Origin: Halobacterium sp. CBA1132
GTDB lineage: Archaea > Halobacteriota > Halobacteria > Halobacteriales > Halobacteriaceae
Assembly (NCBI RefSeq): GCF_001485535.1
Contig: NZ_BCMZ01000001.1
Coordinates: 186,001 to 250,000, forward strand
Reading direction: 5' to 3'
DNA length: 64,000 nt
In this document: in pieces, positions 45,388 to 53,284 of the stretch
Position numbering within the stretch: the first letter of the stretch is position 1
Layout of the letters: each line of letters opens with the position of its first letter
Made by a program: the position numbers and the translations under genes
The notes under the pieces: model-generated
The model's input: the letters and a program-made list of their open reading frames with translations, nothing else
Told to the model about the DNA's origin: nothing
The model's database searches: none

Positions 45388-45393
45388 TTTATA
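45388..45393 (+). promoter_or_regulatory. TATA element for htpX
   Basis: TTTATA is centred about 27 bases before the ATG at 45418, the spacing expected between TATA box and transcription start. Transcription would thus begin at the ATG itself (a leaderless mRNA, common in haloarchaea). This supports the ATG over the GTG at 45397. Confidence 0.55.
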
Positions 45394-45417
45394 CGTGTGA
45401 GTGAACAAATCTCCCGT

Positions 45418-46254
45418 ATGCGACACATCGGCCTCAAAGTACGGATGGCCATCGTCGGCGCCATCCTCTTCGCGTTCTACTCGGTGGCAGTGGCCGCCGC
45501 GTGGTTCTTCTTCGGTCAATCCACTACCATCCTCGGTATCGCCATCGTCGGCAGCATCCTCCTCGTCGGCGTCCAGTACAAGATCGGGAAGTGGGCGGCG
45601 CTCAGGAGCGTCGGCGCGGAGGACATGTCCGAACAGGAGTACCCACAGATTCACCAGTTCGTGGACAAGGTCTGCCGCGAGCGGAATCTGAAGAAGCCGA
45701 CCCTGAAGGTCGCGAGCATGGGCGTCCCGAACGCGTTCGCGGTCGGCCGCCGCGGCGACGGCACCGTCGTCGTCTCCCGTGAACTCATCCAGCTGCTCGA
45801 CCGCGACGAACTCGAAGGCGTCATCGCCCACGAACTCGCGCACATCGACAACCGCGACGTCGTCATGATGGTCGTCGGGCAGGGCATCGCCTCCGTCGTC
45901 GGTATCGTCGCCCAGTACATCGTGCTGTTCACGGGCGACAACGACCTCGCGGACTTCTTCCTTGCCATCGTCGTCGGCAACCTCGTGCAGTTCTTCGTGA
46001 TGCTGTTCGTGCTCGCCATCAGCCGCTACCGAGAGTACGTCGCCGACGCCGACGCCAAACGCACCATCAACGGCGGCGACCCGCTCGCCCGCGCCCTCGA
46101 GAAGATTCAGCAGGGCAACCAGCGCTCGCAGGACTCGAAAATCGACGAGAACGTGAACGCGCTGTGCATCTTCGGCGAGGACCGCGGCCTCCTCCAGAAA
46201 CTCGTCTCCACGCACCCGCCGACGGAGAAGCGCATCCAGCGACTCCGCTCGTAG
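45418..46254 (+). CDS. htpX: HtpX-family membrane zinc metalloprotease
   Basis: The 278-residue protein has two N-terminal membrane helices ('MAIVGAILFAFYSVAVAAAWFFF' and 'LGIAIVGSILLVGVQY'), then the M48 zinc site 'GVIAHELAHIDNRDV' near residue 145, two more helices, and the third zinc ligand region 'YREYVADADAKR'. HtpX degrades misfolded membrane proteins. The TATA element and spacing support the ATG at 45418 as a leaderless start. The next gene begins directly after its stop. Confidence 0.93.
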   Translation: MRHIGLKVRMAIVGAILFAFYSVAVAAAWFFFGQSTTILGIAIVGSILLVGVQYKIGKWAALRSVGAEDMSEQEYPQIHQFVDKVCRERNLKKPTLKVASMGVPNAFAVGRRGDGTVVVSRELIQLLDRDELEGVIAHELAHIDNRDVVMMVVGQGIASVVGIVAQYIVLFTGDNDLADFFLAIVVGNLVQFFVMLFVLAISRYREYVADADAKRTINGGDPLARALEKIQQGNQRSQDSKIDENVNALCIFGEDRGLLQKLVSTHPPTEKRIQRLRS

Positions 46255-46491
46255 ATGGCCGGGATTCGCGACCTCCTCGCGGTCGTGCTCGGCGTTCTGC
46301 TCGGCGCCGCGATGATTCTCGCGCCGCGAGCGGCGCTCCGTCTCTCCGTATTCATGGGGCCGAACCGCCGCCGCCGCGGCGACTACGGTACTGACGAAGC
46401 CATCCCCGACTGGTGGGCGTGGCTGGTGCGCGCGCTCGGCGTCGTGTGTCTCGCCGTCGCCGGCGTCGTCGCGTACCAGACGTACGCCTAA
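46255..46491 (+). CDS. Small two-helix membrane protein after htpX
   Basis: The 78-residue protein has two hydrophobic segments ('LLAVVLGVLLGAAMILAP' and 'WLVRALGVVCLAVAGVVAYQTY') around a basic loop 'GPNRRRRGDYG'. The start ATG abuts the htpX stop (TAGATG), so the two are surely co-transcribed and probably coupled. It could be an HtpX partner, but the only evidence is position. Unassigned family. Confidence 0.7.
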   Translation: MAGIRDLLAVVLGVLLGAAMILAPRAALRLSVFMGPNRRRRGDYGTDEAIPDWWAWLVRALGVVCLAVAGVVAYQTYA

Positions 46492-47099
46492 TCGAACAGT
46501 CCCGCGACGTCGTCTTCTCTGCGCTGTCGCCGCTGGACGTGCTGTCGCAGCCGCGTCGCCACGAGCGCGCGCTGCTCGGTCTCGGTGACGAAGTCACAGA
46601 GCAACACCCCGAACTCGTTCAGTTCGCCGTCAGCCAGTCCCTCGCGGGCGTACTCCGCGCCCTTCTCGACGAACGCCTCGTCGTACCCGAGGTCCTCGGC
46701 GAGCGCGACTGCGGCCTCCACGCCCGCCGGCGCATCCAGGTCGTCGAGCGAGAGCGCGCTCCCCTCGTAGGTCAGCGACGGCGGCCTCGTGCGCTCGACG
46801 CGCTCCGGGTCGCTCCCGAGCGCGTCCACGTACGCCCGCACTGCGGCGACGTTCACGCCGCGGTAGTCTGCGGGCAGGTCGGCGAGGTACTCGCTTGCGC
46901 TCTCGCAGAGGCCGACTGCGCCAGTCCAGTTCCGGTCGCGGGCGTGGTGGACCGCCGCCGATAACTGGATGAGACCGTGGAGCAGTCGCTCGTCATCTCC
47001 GTCGTCGAGCGCCAGCCACTCGTCCTCCCACGCGTCGTGGGCGGCGTGGTAGTGGCCGGCGTTGTAGACCGCGATTCCCGCGCGAAGCGCCGCGTCCAT
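46488..47099 (-). CDS. DUF309 family protein
   Basis: The 203-residue protein carries the DUF309 core at its N-terminus: 'GIAVYNAGHYHAAHDAWEDEWLALDDGDDERLLHGLIQLSAAVHHARDRNWTGAVGL'. The helical domain has conserved His and Glu residues (H-x-x-HD-x-WE), suggestive of metal binding, but no activity is established. The C-terminal 90 residues are acidic and poorly conserved. The ATG giving MDAALRAG is chosen because the domain starts there. It may be co-transcribed with the PHP gene upstream on the same strand (45 bases). Confidence 0.8.
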   Translation of the reverse strand: MDAALRAGIAVYNAGHYHAAHDAWEDEWLALDDGDDERLLHGLIQLSAAVHHARDRNWTGAVGLCESASEYLADLPADYRGVNVAAVRAYVDALGSDPERVERTRPPSLTYEGSALSLDDLDAPAGVEAAVALAEDLGYDEAFVEKGAEYAREGLADGELNEFGVLLCDFVTETEQRALVATRLRQHVQRRQRREDDVAGLFD

Positions 47100-47144
47100 A
47101 CGCCCGCTTCGCCCGCGACGCGCAAACGCGTTTCGTCCCCGCAC

Positions 47145-47900
47145 TCAGGCGTTGTTCATCGACGCCGGCCACGGGCTGACGTACGGCAACCGCGCCGTCA
47201 AGAGGTACGCGCTCTTCCGCACCGCGCCCTTCGCGTACTGGCGCGTGCTCCGGTGAATCGGCGTCCGCTTCCCGCGGATGTCCGTCTCGCCCTCGCGAAG
47301 CGCCGCCAGCACGGTCTCGGTCGGAATCTCGCTGGGCGGCGTCTCCGGGTCGACCTCCGGCAGCGCGACCTCCGTGTACGCCCGCCCGACGTTCCGAATC
47401 GAGTGCGCGTCGCTCGCGCCGAACCGCGGGTAGTCGTGGCGCTGCGCGAACGTCCGCGCGCGCCGATTCCGGTACCCCGTGAACACCATCGAGTTGTACA
47501 CCTCGATGCCGTCGCACTCCCCGAGATTCCGGCGCCGAACCCCGTGACGGCTCCGCTGGAACGGATGCGGGACGACAGCCACCCCGCCCTGTTCGCGGAT
47601 TCCCTGCACTGTCGCCTCGAACGACTGCCCGCGCTCCGGGCACTCCTCGACACCGATAGCCAGCACGTGCCCCGCCGCCGTCGACACCTCCACGCCCGGA
47701 ATCCCGACCAGCCCGTACTCGGGCGCCAACTCCGCCGCGCGCAGCGACTCCTCGATTTCGTCGTGGTCCGTTATCACGACGCCGTCGAGTTCGATGTCGC
47801 TGGCGTGTTCGAGGATGAGCTCCACGGGCTCGTTCCCGTCGTACGAGCCCTCCGAGTGGACGTGCGGGTCGATTGCCAGCACCGGCCGGTCCTCGCTCAT
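47145..47900 (-). CDS. PHP-domain metal-dependent phosphoesterase
   Basis: The 251-residue protein starts with PHP motif I, 'LAIDPHVHSEGSYDGNEPVELIL', and continues 'DGVVITDHDEIEES', 'LVGIPGVEVSTAAGHVLAIG', 'VVPHPFQRSRHG' and 'RFGASDAHSIRNVG', which supply the His and Asp metal ligands. PHP proteins hydrolyse phosphoesters such as 3',5'-bisphosphonucleotides or histidinol phosphate; this branch (PHP-associated, YciV/TrpH-like) is not assigned to a substrate here. Confidence 0.87.
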   Translation of the reverse strand: MSEDRPVLAIDPHVHSEGSYDGNEPVELILEHASDIELDGVVITDHDEIEESLRAAELAPEYGLVGIPGVEVSTAAGHVLAIGVEECPERGQSFEATVQGIREQGGVAVVPHPFQRSRHGVRRRNLGECDGIEVYNSMVFTGYRNRRARTFAQRHDYPRFGASDAHSIRNVGRAYTEVALPEVDPETPPSEIPTETVLAALREGETDIRGKRTPIHRSTRQYAKGAVRKSAYLLTARLPYVSPWPASMNNA

Positions 47901-48497
47901 TACGTTCCCTTACTCGGTCCACTGCTAAGAACTTCGTGCCCGATTACCCCCACGCCGGTGACTTCGCAGTCGCTCGCAGCCGTGACGTCCAGAGAACTTG
48001 CGTCCGGACGGAGTCCGCGCGAGCGACGTGAGGCGCGAAGCGCCTCAGGATGTGCGAACGGTGAGCGAAGCGAACCGTGAGCAGCGAGCGCGGGCCCGTT
48101 GGACGTGACGAACGTAGTGAGGAACGTCTCGACGGCGACTTGAACTCGGAGAGACGGTCGCTCCCTGCGGTCGCGCTGCGACTCACGGGTTCAAATCTCC
48201 TAACGGTAACTACGGACCTGCACGACGCGAGAGCCACAGAGGTCTCTCGTGGTCGTGGCAACGGTAGAAGTTACGTCCGGACGGAGTCCGCGTGAACGAA
48301 GTGAACGCGGGCACGTCCGGGCGTTTTGAGCGAGCGCTAGCGAGTGAAAAACGCCCGGACGGAGATTTGAACGTCGTGAGACGGTCGCCTCACTCCGTTC
48401 GGCGCTGCGACTCACGGGTTCAAATCTCCTGACGTTATCACGGCGTCACGCCGTGAGCGACACGAGCGTCGCTCACGGGCGTAGTGTGAAGAGAGAA
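47901..48497 (-). repeat. Gene-free block of palindromes and T-arm copies downstream of tRNA-Arg
   Basis: No gene was found in these 597 bases. On the tRNA strand, two partial tRNA-Arg 3' copies (48351-48372 and the degenerate 48132-48144) are each preceded by an antisense T-arm (GGGTTCAAATCTCC on the plus strand at 48416-48429 and 48187-48200). Further palindromes with the family core lie at 48058-48078 (ACGGT/ACCGT), 48102-48128 (GACGT/ACGTC, nested GA pairs), 48288-48310 (CCGCGT/ACGCGG) and 48315-48360 (13-base arms GTCCGGGCGTTTT/AAAACGCCCGGAC). Simple ones, CACGGCG/CGCCGTG and GAGCGAC/GTCGCTC, lie at 48439-48476. Confidence 0.88.
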
Positions 48498-48570
48498 CGT
48501 CCGGACGGAGATTTGAACTCCGGTCCCTGGCTCCGCAAGCCAAGAGGATAGTCCACTACCCTACCCGGAC
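48498..48570 (-). tRNA. tRNA-Arg (GCG)
   Basis: The 73-base gene has acceptor GTCCGGG pairing with TCCGGAC, discriminator G, an anticodon arm TTGGC/GCCAG with loop TTGCGGA (anticodon GCG), and T-arm CGGAGTTCAAATCTCCG. No intron and no encoded CCA. Confidence 0.95.
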
Positions 48571-48754
48571 TCATTCTGTCGTAGCCCGGACTGACGTAAA
48601 GCGGTTACGATTCGGGGTGCCGGAACCGGGCCGTAGATTCAAACCCGAGGGCGCGCCACTCCCCTGCGTGCCACTGACAAATGGCGGACGGAGACGGCGT
48701 AATTCGGCAAGGACAACGCTTATGCGCGACTCGCGTCTGGAGTGAACTACGATT

Positions 48755-50164
48755 ATGGGCGACGACATCGAGGACGTCTACGGGGACCTCGACACCGACG
48801 TGTCCCTCGAGGAGTTCCGGGACGCCGTCGAGTCGAAGGTCGAACAGATGGGTGGACTGGCCGACGAGGAGACGGCCGCTATGCTCATCGCCCACGAGCT
48901 CGAAGACGGCGAGGTCAACGGCGTCACGGACGTCGAACCGGAGATGGACGAGGTGAAGTTCATCGCGAAGGTGACCAGCATCGGCGACGTGCGCACGTTC
49001 GAGCGCGAGGACGACGACAACCCAGAAGGGCGCGTGGTGAACGTCGACGTCGCCGACGAGACTGGCAGTGTCCGGCTGTCGCTGTGGGACGAGCAGGCCG
49101 AGGGCGCGAAAGACGAACTCGAAGTCGGGGACGTGCTTCGCGTGAAGGGCCGGCCGAAGGACGGCTACAACGGCATCGAGGTCAGCGCCGACCAAATCGA
49201 GGTGGACAACGAGGAGGACGTCGACGTGCAGGTCCAAGACGAGTACCGCGTCGAAGACCTCTCGCTTGGCATCTCGGACGTGAATCTCACGGGCGAAGTG
49301 CTGGGCACCGAGGACGTGCGGACGTTCGACCGCGACGACGGCAGCGAGGGGAAGGTGTCGAATCTCGTGCTCGGCGACGAGACGGGGCGCGTGCGTATCA
49401 CGCTCTGGGACGACCGAGCCGAGACCGCGACCGAACTCTCGCAGGGCGAGGTCGTCGAGGTCGTTGACGGTTACGTCCGCGAGCGCGACGGCAGTCTCGA
49501 ACTCCACGTCGGCGACCGCGGCGCGGTCGAACCCGTCGACGCGGACGTCGCCTTCGTGCCGGACACCACGTCCATCGAGAACCTCGAACTCGAAGACGTA
49601 GCCGACATTTCGGGCGTCATTCGTTCCGCGGACCCCAAGCGCACGTTCGACCGCGACGACGGCAGCGAGGGACAAGTCCGGAACGTCCGCGTGCAGGACG
49701 ACACGGGCGACATCCGCGTGGCGCTGTGGGGCGACAAGGCCGACCTCGACATCGGACCGGGCGACGAAGTCGCGTTCGTCGACGTCGAGGTTCAAGACGG
49801 CTGGCAGGACGACATCGAGGCGTCCGCCGGCTGGCAGTCCTCGGTCATTCCGCTCGCGGACGGCGCGACCACCGGCGACGACGGCGACGACTCGGATAGC
49901 GGTCCCACTGGCCTGTCGGCGTTCGAGGACGGCAACGACGCCGAACCCACTGCCGACACGGACGCCGACGACTCCTCGGAAGACGAGGACGGCGAGGAAG
50001 TCGAGTTCACCGGTGTCGTCGTACAGGCCCAGAATCCCGTGATTCTGGACGACGGTGAGGAAACCATGAGCGTGGAGACCGACGCGGACGTCACGCTCGG
50101 CCAGGAAGTGACCGTTCGGGGACTGCTCCAAGACGGTCGCCTCCGCGCCGAAGAACTACACTAG
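48755..50164 (+). CDS. rpa2: Replication protein A, multi-OB-fold single-strand DNA-binding protein (RpaC/Rpa2 type)
   Basis: The 469-residue protein has an N-terminal helical segment, then three clear OB folds in tandem: 'VKFIAKVTSIGDVRTFEREDD... GSVRLSLWDEQAE' (about 70-175), 'VNLTGEVLGTEDVRTFDRDDG... GRVRITLWDDRAE' (about 180-275) and 'DISGVIRSADPKRTFDRDDG... GDIRVALWGDKAD' (about 285-390). An acidic linker and a fourth, short OB-like end ('VEFTGVVVQAQNPVILDDG') follow. No zinc finger is present. It coats single-stranded DNA in replication and repair. The related Haloferax protein is essential (from memory). Confidence 0.92.
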   Translation: MGDDIEDVYGDLDTDVSLEEFRDAVESKVEQMGGLADEETAAMLIAHELEDGEVNGVTDVEPEMDEVKFIAKVTSIGDVRTFEREDDDNPEGRVVNVDVADETGSVRLSLWDEQAEGAKDELEVGDVLRVKGRPKDGYNGIEVSADQIEVDNEEDVDVQVQDEYRVEDLSLGISDVNLTGEVLGTEDVRTFDRDDGSEGKVSNLVLGDETGRVRITLWDDRAETATELSQGEVVEVVDGYVRERDGSLELHVGDRGAVEPVDADVAFVPDTTSIENLELEDVADISGVIRSADPKRTFDRDDGSEGQVRNVRVQDDTGDIRVALWGDKADLDIGPGDEVAFVDVEVQDGWQDDIEASAGWQSSVIPLADGATTGDDGDDSDSGPTGLSAFEDGNDAEPTADTDADDSSEDEDGEEVEFTGVVVQAQNPVILDDGEETMSVETDADVTLGQEVTVRGLLQDGRLRAEELH

Positions 50165-50382
50165 TCCCACTCGGCGTCGTCCGGGTGGTTGTCCGCGTTC
50201 GTCGCCTCGCGGGCTTCCTGATGGCGCTCCTCGTCCTCGTGTTCGATCTCCTCCGTGAGCTGTTCCTCCCGGTACTCCTCGTCGGCTTCCCGGCGTTCCT
50301 CGACGGCCTCCTCGGCTTCCGCCTCGTTGGCGTCGACCTCTTGGTCGGCGACCGCTTCGGCGTTCGACTGAAGCGGTAGCGC
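50161..50382 (-). pseudogene. Acidic small protein gene beheaded by the TnpB element
   Basis: On the minus strand the frame SALPLQSNAEAVADQEVDAN, then a long Glu/Asp/Arg helix (EAEEAVEERREADEEYREEQ) and the end 'REATNADNHPDDAEWD' is clearly protein-like. Yet there is no ATG, GTG or TTG in frame, and the frame runs straight into the left-end hairpin of the adjacent element. The original start was evidently removed by the insertion. The family is not recognised. Its stop overlaps the RPA stop region (convergent). Confidence 0.65.
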
Positions 50383-50387
50383 GGAGT

Positions 50388-50430
50388 CCCCTTCCTCAAG
50401 GAGCGACCGTAGGGAGCGAGTAGGGAGGGG
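50388..50430. repeat. Left-end hairpin of the second TnpB element, nested tandem-GA core
   Basis: Arms CCCCTTCCT and AGGGAGGGG (one G.T pair) enclose GAGCGACCGTAGGGAGCGA. This core pairs as GA.GA, GC/GC, GA.GA and CC/GG around a GTA triloop. It lies about 65 bases before the tnpB start. The design equals that of the dispersed palindromes. Confidence 0.85.
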
Positions 50431-50494
50431 AGGAGCGCGTTCGTATCTGTCACAAACACCGCTCTATAAGTAGCCACCCATTTACATTGAATAC

Positions 50495-51751
50495 GTGGCA
50501 GACGACTACGTGCGTCGGACGGCAATCACCCGCCTCTCGGTAGATGGCGAGCAACGCGAGTTGCTTGAGGAAACTATCTCTGAGTGGAAGCGTGGTTGCC
50601 AGATTGCCACCGACATGGCGTGGGGCAAGTGCAACGCCAAGAGCGACGTACAACCCTTGGCCTACGACACCGTGCGCGAGGAAACCGACCTCGGGAGTCA
50701 ACACGCGATTCTCGCCACTCACCAAGCCGCACAAGCCATCACTGGCTGTACCGAACGCCGCTCGAACGGCAAAACGGTCAGCAAACCCACGTTCACCGCA
50801 CCCACGGTGAAGTACGATACCCGGACCATGACGCTGTTTGACGACGAAACGGTGTCGCTCTCCACCACAGAGAGCCGCGTCCGATGTGACCTTGCTTTAC
50901 CTGACGCCGACGATGGCTACCAACGGCAGTACCTCGACTCTGAGGAGTGGAGCGTCACGGAAAGCACGCTCACTGCCCGTGATGGCAACTACTTCTTGCA
51001 CATCGGCTTCCGCCGTCACAAGACCGATACCGAGCGCAACACCGCCGAGGACGGAACGGTCCTCGGGGTTGACCTCGGTATCGAAAACCTCGCCGTCACC
51101 AGCACCGCCACCTTTGTCAGCGGACGAGAATTAACTCACGACCTCCGCGAGTTTGAGAAGGTACGTGCTGGACTCCAACAGACCGGCACGCGAAGCGCCC
51201 ACCGAACGCTCGAACAGTCGAGTGGCCGTGAACTTCGCTACGTCCGCGACGTACTCCACCGAGCGTCGAATGTCATCGTAGATGAAGCACTTCGATACGA
51301 CTGTGACGTGATCGCATTCGAAGACCTGACCCACATTCGCGACCACACGGGTGCGTCGTGGGGGCACAAGTGGGCGTTCCGAACGCTCTACGAACAGGTA
51401 GAATACAAAGCCGAAGCGGTCGGCGTCTCAGTGAAGCAAGTCGAGTCGGCGTACACGTCGAAACGGTGCGCCAAGTGTGGATTCACGGCTGACGAAAATC
51501 GCCCGAATAGAAGCGATTTCTACTGTCAGAAGTGCGAGTCGGAAGCGAGCGCAGACTACAACGCGGCGAAGAACATCGGATTGCGGTATGTCCGTCGGGG
51601 CCAACAGTCGTCTCGGCGGACGGGCAACAGTCAGCTTGCCCTGAAGTCTGGAACGGTGACGCCGAGTGGCGGATTTACCGCCTACCCGGACGGGTTCGAG
51701 GCCGAGTTCATGGACAAGCCCCACCCTCAACGAGCGAACCCCTCAGGGTGA
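50495..51751 (+). CDS. tnpB: TnpB RNA-guided nuclease homolog with intact RuvC residues
   Basis: The 418-residue protein has all three RuvC acidic residues: Asp in 'GTVLGVDLGIENLAVTS', Glu in 'DCDVIAFEDLTHIRDH' and Asp in 'EASADYNAAKNIGLRY'. The four-Cys ribbon reads 'RCAKCGFTADENR' and 'FYCQKCESE'. TnpB uses an RNA from the element's right end to find and cut DNA next to a short motif, which favours retention of the element. The start GTG gives MADDYVRRTAITRL. It belongs to a different TnpB subgroup from the copy at 22 kb. Confidence 0.92.
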   Translation: MADDYVRRTAITRLSVDGEQRELLEETISEWKRGCQIATDMAWGKCNAKSDVQPLAYDTVREETDLGSQHAILATHQAAQAITGCTERRSNGKTVSKPTFTAPTVKYDTRTMTLFDDETVSLSTTESRVRCDLALPDADDGYQRQYLDSEEWSVTESTLTARDGNYFLHIGFRRHKTDTERNTAEDGTVLGVDLGIENLAVTSTATFVSGRELTHDLREFEKVRAGLQQTGTRSAHRTLEQSSGRELRYVRDVLHRASNVIVDEALRYDCDVIAFEDLTHIRDHTGASWGHKWAFRTLYEQVEYKAEAVGVSVKQVESAYTSKRCAKCGFTADENRPNRSDFYCQKCESEASADYNAAKNIGLRYVRRGQQSSRRTGNSQLALKSGTVTPSGGFTAYPDGFEAEFMDKPHPQRANPSG

Positions 51752-51767
51752 GCGAAGTAGGGTGGGG
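51719..51767 (+). ncRNA. Right-end hairpin and probable omega-RNA 3' scaffold of the second TnpB element
   Basis: Perfect 9-base arms CCCCACCCT and AGGGTGGGG enclose an inner hairpin ACCC/GGGT around CTCA, itself bracketed by GAGCGA on both sides. The two GAGCGA copies pair as GA.GA, GC/GC, GA.GA. The tnpB stop lies in this hairpin. The RNA role is inferred from the family. Confidence 0.6.
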
Positions 51768-51839
51768 TCGTTGACATGCGTGGTGGCGGATTCCGTCCCA
51801 ACGGAAACAGTTAAGCGTTCGACAGCCACGCCTTGACGC

Positions 51840-52271
51840 ATGAGCGTCGAACTCCCGTTCGCGCCGGTCGACACGATTATCCGGCGACACGCGGGTGACT
51901 TGCGGGTGAGCGCTGACGCGGCCGAGGAACTCGCACGGCGCATTCAGCGCCGCGGCGCGTCGCTCGCGCGGGACGCCGCCGAACGCGCGGCCGACGACGG
52001 CCGGAAGACACTGATGGCGGCGGACTTCGGCGTCACCGAGGTGCCCGACGCGGACGCGCTCGCGCTGCCGGTCGCACCCATCGACCGCATCGCGCGCCTC
52101 GACCTCGACGCCCGATTCCGCGTCTCCAAGGACGCGCGGGTCGCGCTCGCGGATCTCTTGGAGACGTACGCCGCGGACGCCGCCGACGGCGCCGCCGTGC
52201 TCGCCGAGCACGCTGGACGACGCACTGTACAGGCCGAGGACGTCCAGACGTACTTCGACCTCGTGGAATGA
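51840..52271 (+). CDS. hpyA: Archaeal histone, double histone fold
   Basis: The 143-residue protein contains two histone folds in one chain. The first ('LPFAPVDTIIRRHAGDLRVSADAAEELARRIQRRG' to 'AADFGVTEV') ends near residue 68. The second ('LPVAPIDRIARLDLDARFRVSKDARVALADLLETYAADAADG' to 'VQTYFDLVE') ends the protein. Such fused haloarchaeal histones are acidic, and in Halobacterium the homolog acts more as a gene regulator than as a general DNA packer. Its stop overlaps the start of the deacetylase gene (ATGA). Confidence 0.94.
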   Translation: MSVELPFAPVDTIIRRHAGDLRVSADAAEELARRIQRRGASLARDAAERAADDGRKTLMAADFGVTEVPDADALALPVAPIDRIARLDLDARFRVSKDARVALADLLETYAADAADGAAVLAEHAGRRTVQAEDVQTYFDLVE

Positions 52272-53275
52272 GATTCGGGTTCAGCGAGACGTGTCTCGCA
52301 CACGACCCCGGCCCGCGCCACCCGGAGAGCCCGGACCGACTGCGCGCCATCAAGCGCGGGCTCGCAAAGCGCCACAGCGTCTCCTACGAGGGCGCCACGC
52401 CCGCCACCGAGGCCGACGCCGCGGCGGTCCACGACGCCGACTACGTCGACGAGATTCGGGAGTTCTGTGAGTCCGGCGGCGGTGACTGGGACCCCGACAC
52501 GACCGCCTCCGAGGAGACGTGGCCCGCCGCGCTCGCCAGCGCCGGCCTCGCGATGGACGCCACGCGCGCGGCGGTCAACGGCGCCGACGGCCGGAACACG
52601 CCGTTCGCGCTCGGGCGGCCGCCGGGCCACCACGCCGTCTCCGACGACGCGATGGGCTTCTGTTTCGTCAACAACGCCGCCGTCGCCGCCCAGTACGCGC
52701 TCGACGACCTCGGCGCCGACCGCGTCGCCATCTTCGACTGGGACGTCCACCACGGCAACGGCACGCAGGACATCTTCTACGACCGAAGCGACGTCTTCTA
52801 CGCGTCCATTCACGAGGACGGCCTCTACCCGGGCACCGGCGACGCCGACGAGTTCGGCGAGGGAGACGGCGCCGGCACGACGCTGAACGCGCCGTTCCCG
52901 GCTGGCTCCGGGGACGCGGACTTCTGCGCGGCGTTCGACGAACTGCTCGAACCCGCAATCGAGGACTTCGACCCGGACGTCTTCCTCGTGAGCGCGGGCT
53001 TCGACGCCCACCGCCACGACCCCATCTCGCGGATGCACGTCACCACGGAGGGCTACGGCCTGCTCGCCGACCGCGTTCGCACGCTCGCCGACGCGACCGA
53101 CGCGGCGCTGGCGTTCGTTCTGGAGGGCGGCTACAGCCTCGATACGCTCGCGGACGGCATCGGCATGGTCCACGAGACGTTCGACGGCCGCGAACCCGTC
53201 GGCCCCGACGACGAGGTCAGCGACGACGTGCGCGACCTCCTCGACGACATTCTCGACTCCCACCCCGCGTTCTGA
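52268..53275 (+). CDS. Histone deacetylase/acetylpolyamine amidohydrolase family protein
   Basis: The 335-residue enzyme has the class II HDAC pattern: 'DPGPRHPESPDRLRAIKRGL', 'GRPPGHHAVSDDAMGFCFVNNAAVAAQYA' with the catalytic His pair, 'VAIFDWDVHHGNGTQDIF' with zinc ligands Asp and His, and 'DVFLVSAGFDAHRHDP' and 'LEGGYSLDTLADG'. It removes acetyl groups from lysines or small amines. Overlap with the histone gene suggests coupled expression; whether histone is the substrate is unknown. Confidence 0.93.
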   Translation: MRFGFSETCLAHDPGPRHPESPDRLRAIKRGLAKRHSVSYEGATPATEADAAAVHDADYVDEIREFCESGGGDWDPDTTASEETWPAALASAGLAMDATRAAVNGADGRNTPFALGRPPGHHAVSDDAMGFCFVNNAAVAAQYALDDLGADRVAIFDWDVHHGNGTQDIFYDRSDVFYASIHEDGLYPGTGDADEFGEGDGAGTTLNAPFPAGSGDADFCAAFDELLEPAIEDFDPDVFLVSAGFDAHRHDPISRMHVTTEGYGLLADRVRTLADATDAALAFVLEGGYSLDTLADGIGMVHETFDGREPVGPDDEVSDDVRDLLDDILDSHPAF

Positions 53276-53284
53276 CTCGGGGCC

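Larger units (their letters stand above)
50388..51775 (+). mobile_element. IS200/IS605 superfamily element with tnpB, both end hairpins intact
   Basis: A single tnpB gene lies between a left hairpin (50388-50430) and a right hairpin (51719-51767). There is no tnpA. The right hairpin overlaps the tnpB stop codon, as in elements whose guide RNA overlaps the gene end. The exact outer cuts are uncertain; TTGAC follows the right hairpin. Insertion removed the start of the acidic gene to the left. Confidence 0.78.

Noticed and set aside
43882-46215. A very long minus-strand open frame (over 700 codons)
   Set aside because: Only its last 108 codons (MptD) are protein-like; the rest is antisense to the epimerase and htpX genes and open because of GC bias.
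47901-48497. Integrated element with attL/attR at tRNA-Arg
   Set aside because: No integrase gene or cargo lies between the copies, and the antisense T-arm copies are not explained by site-specific integration.
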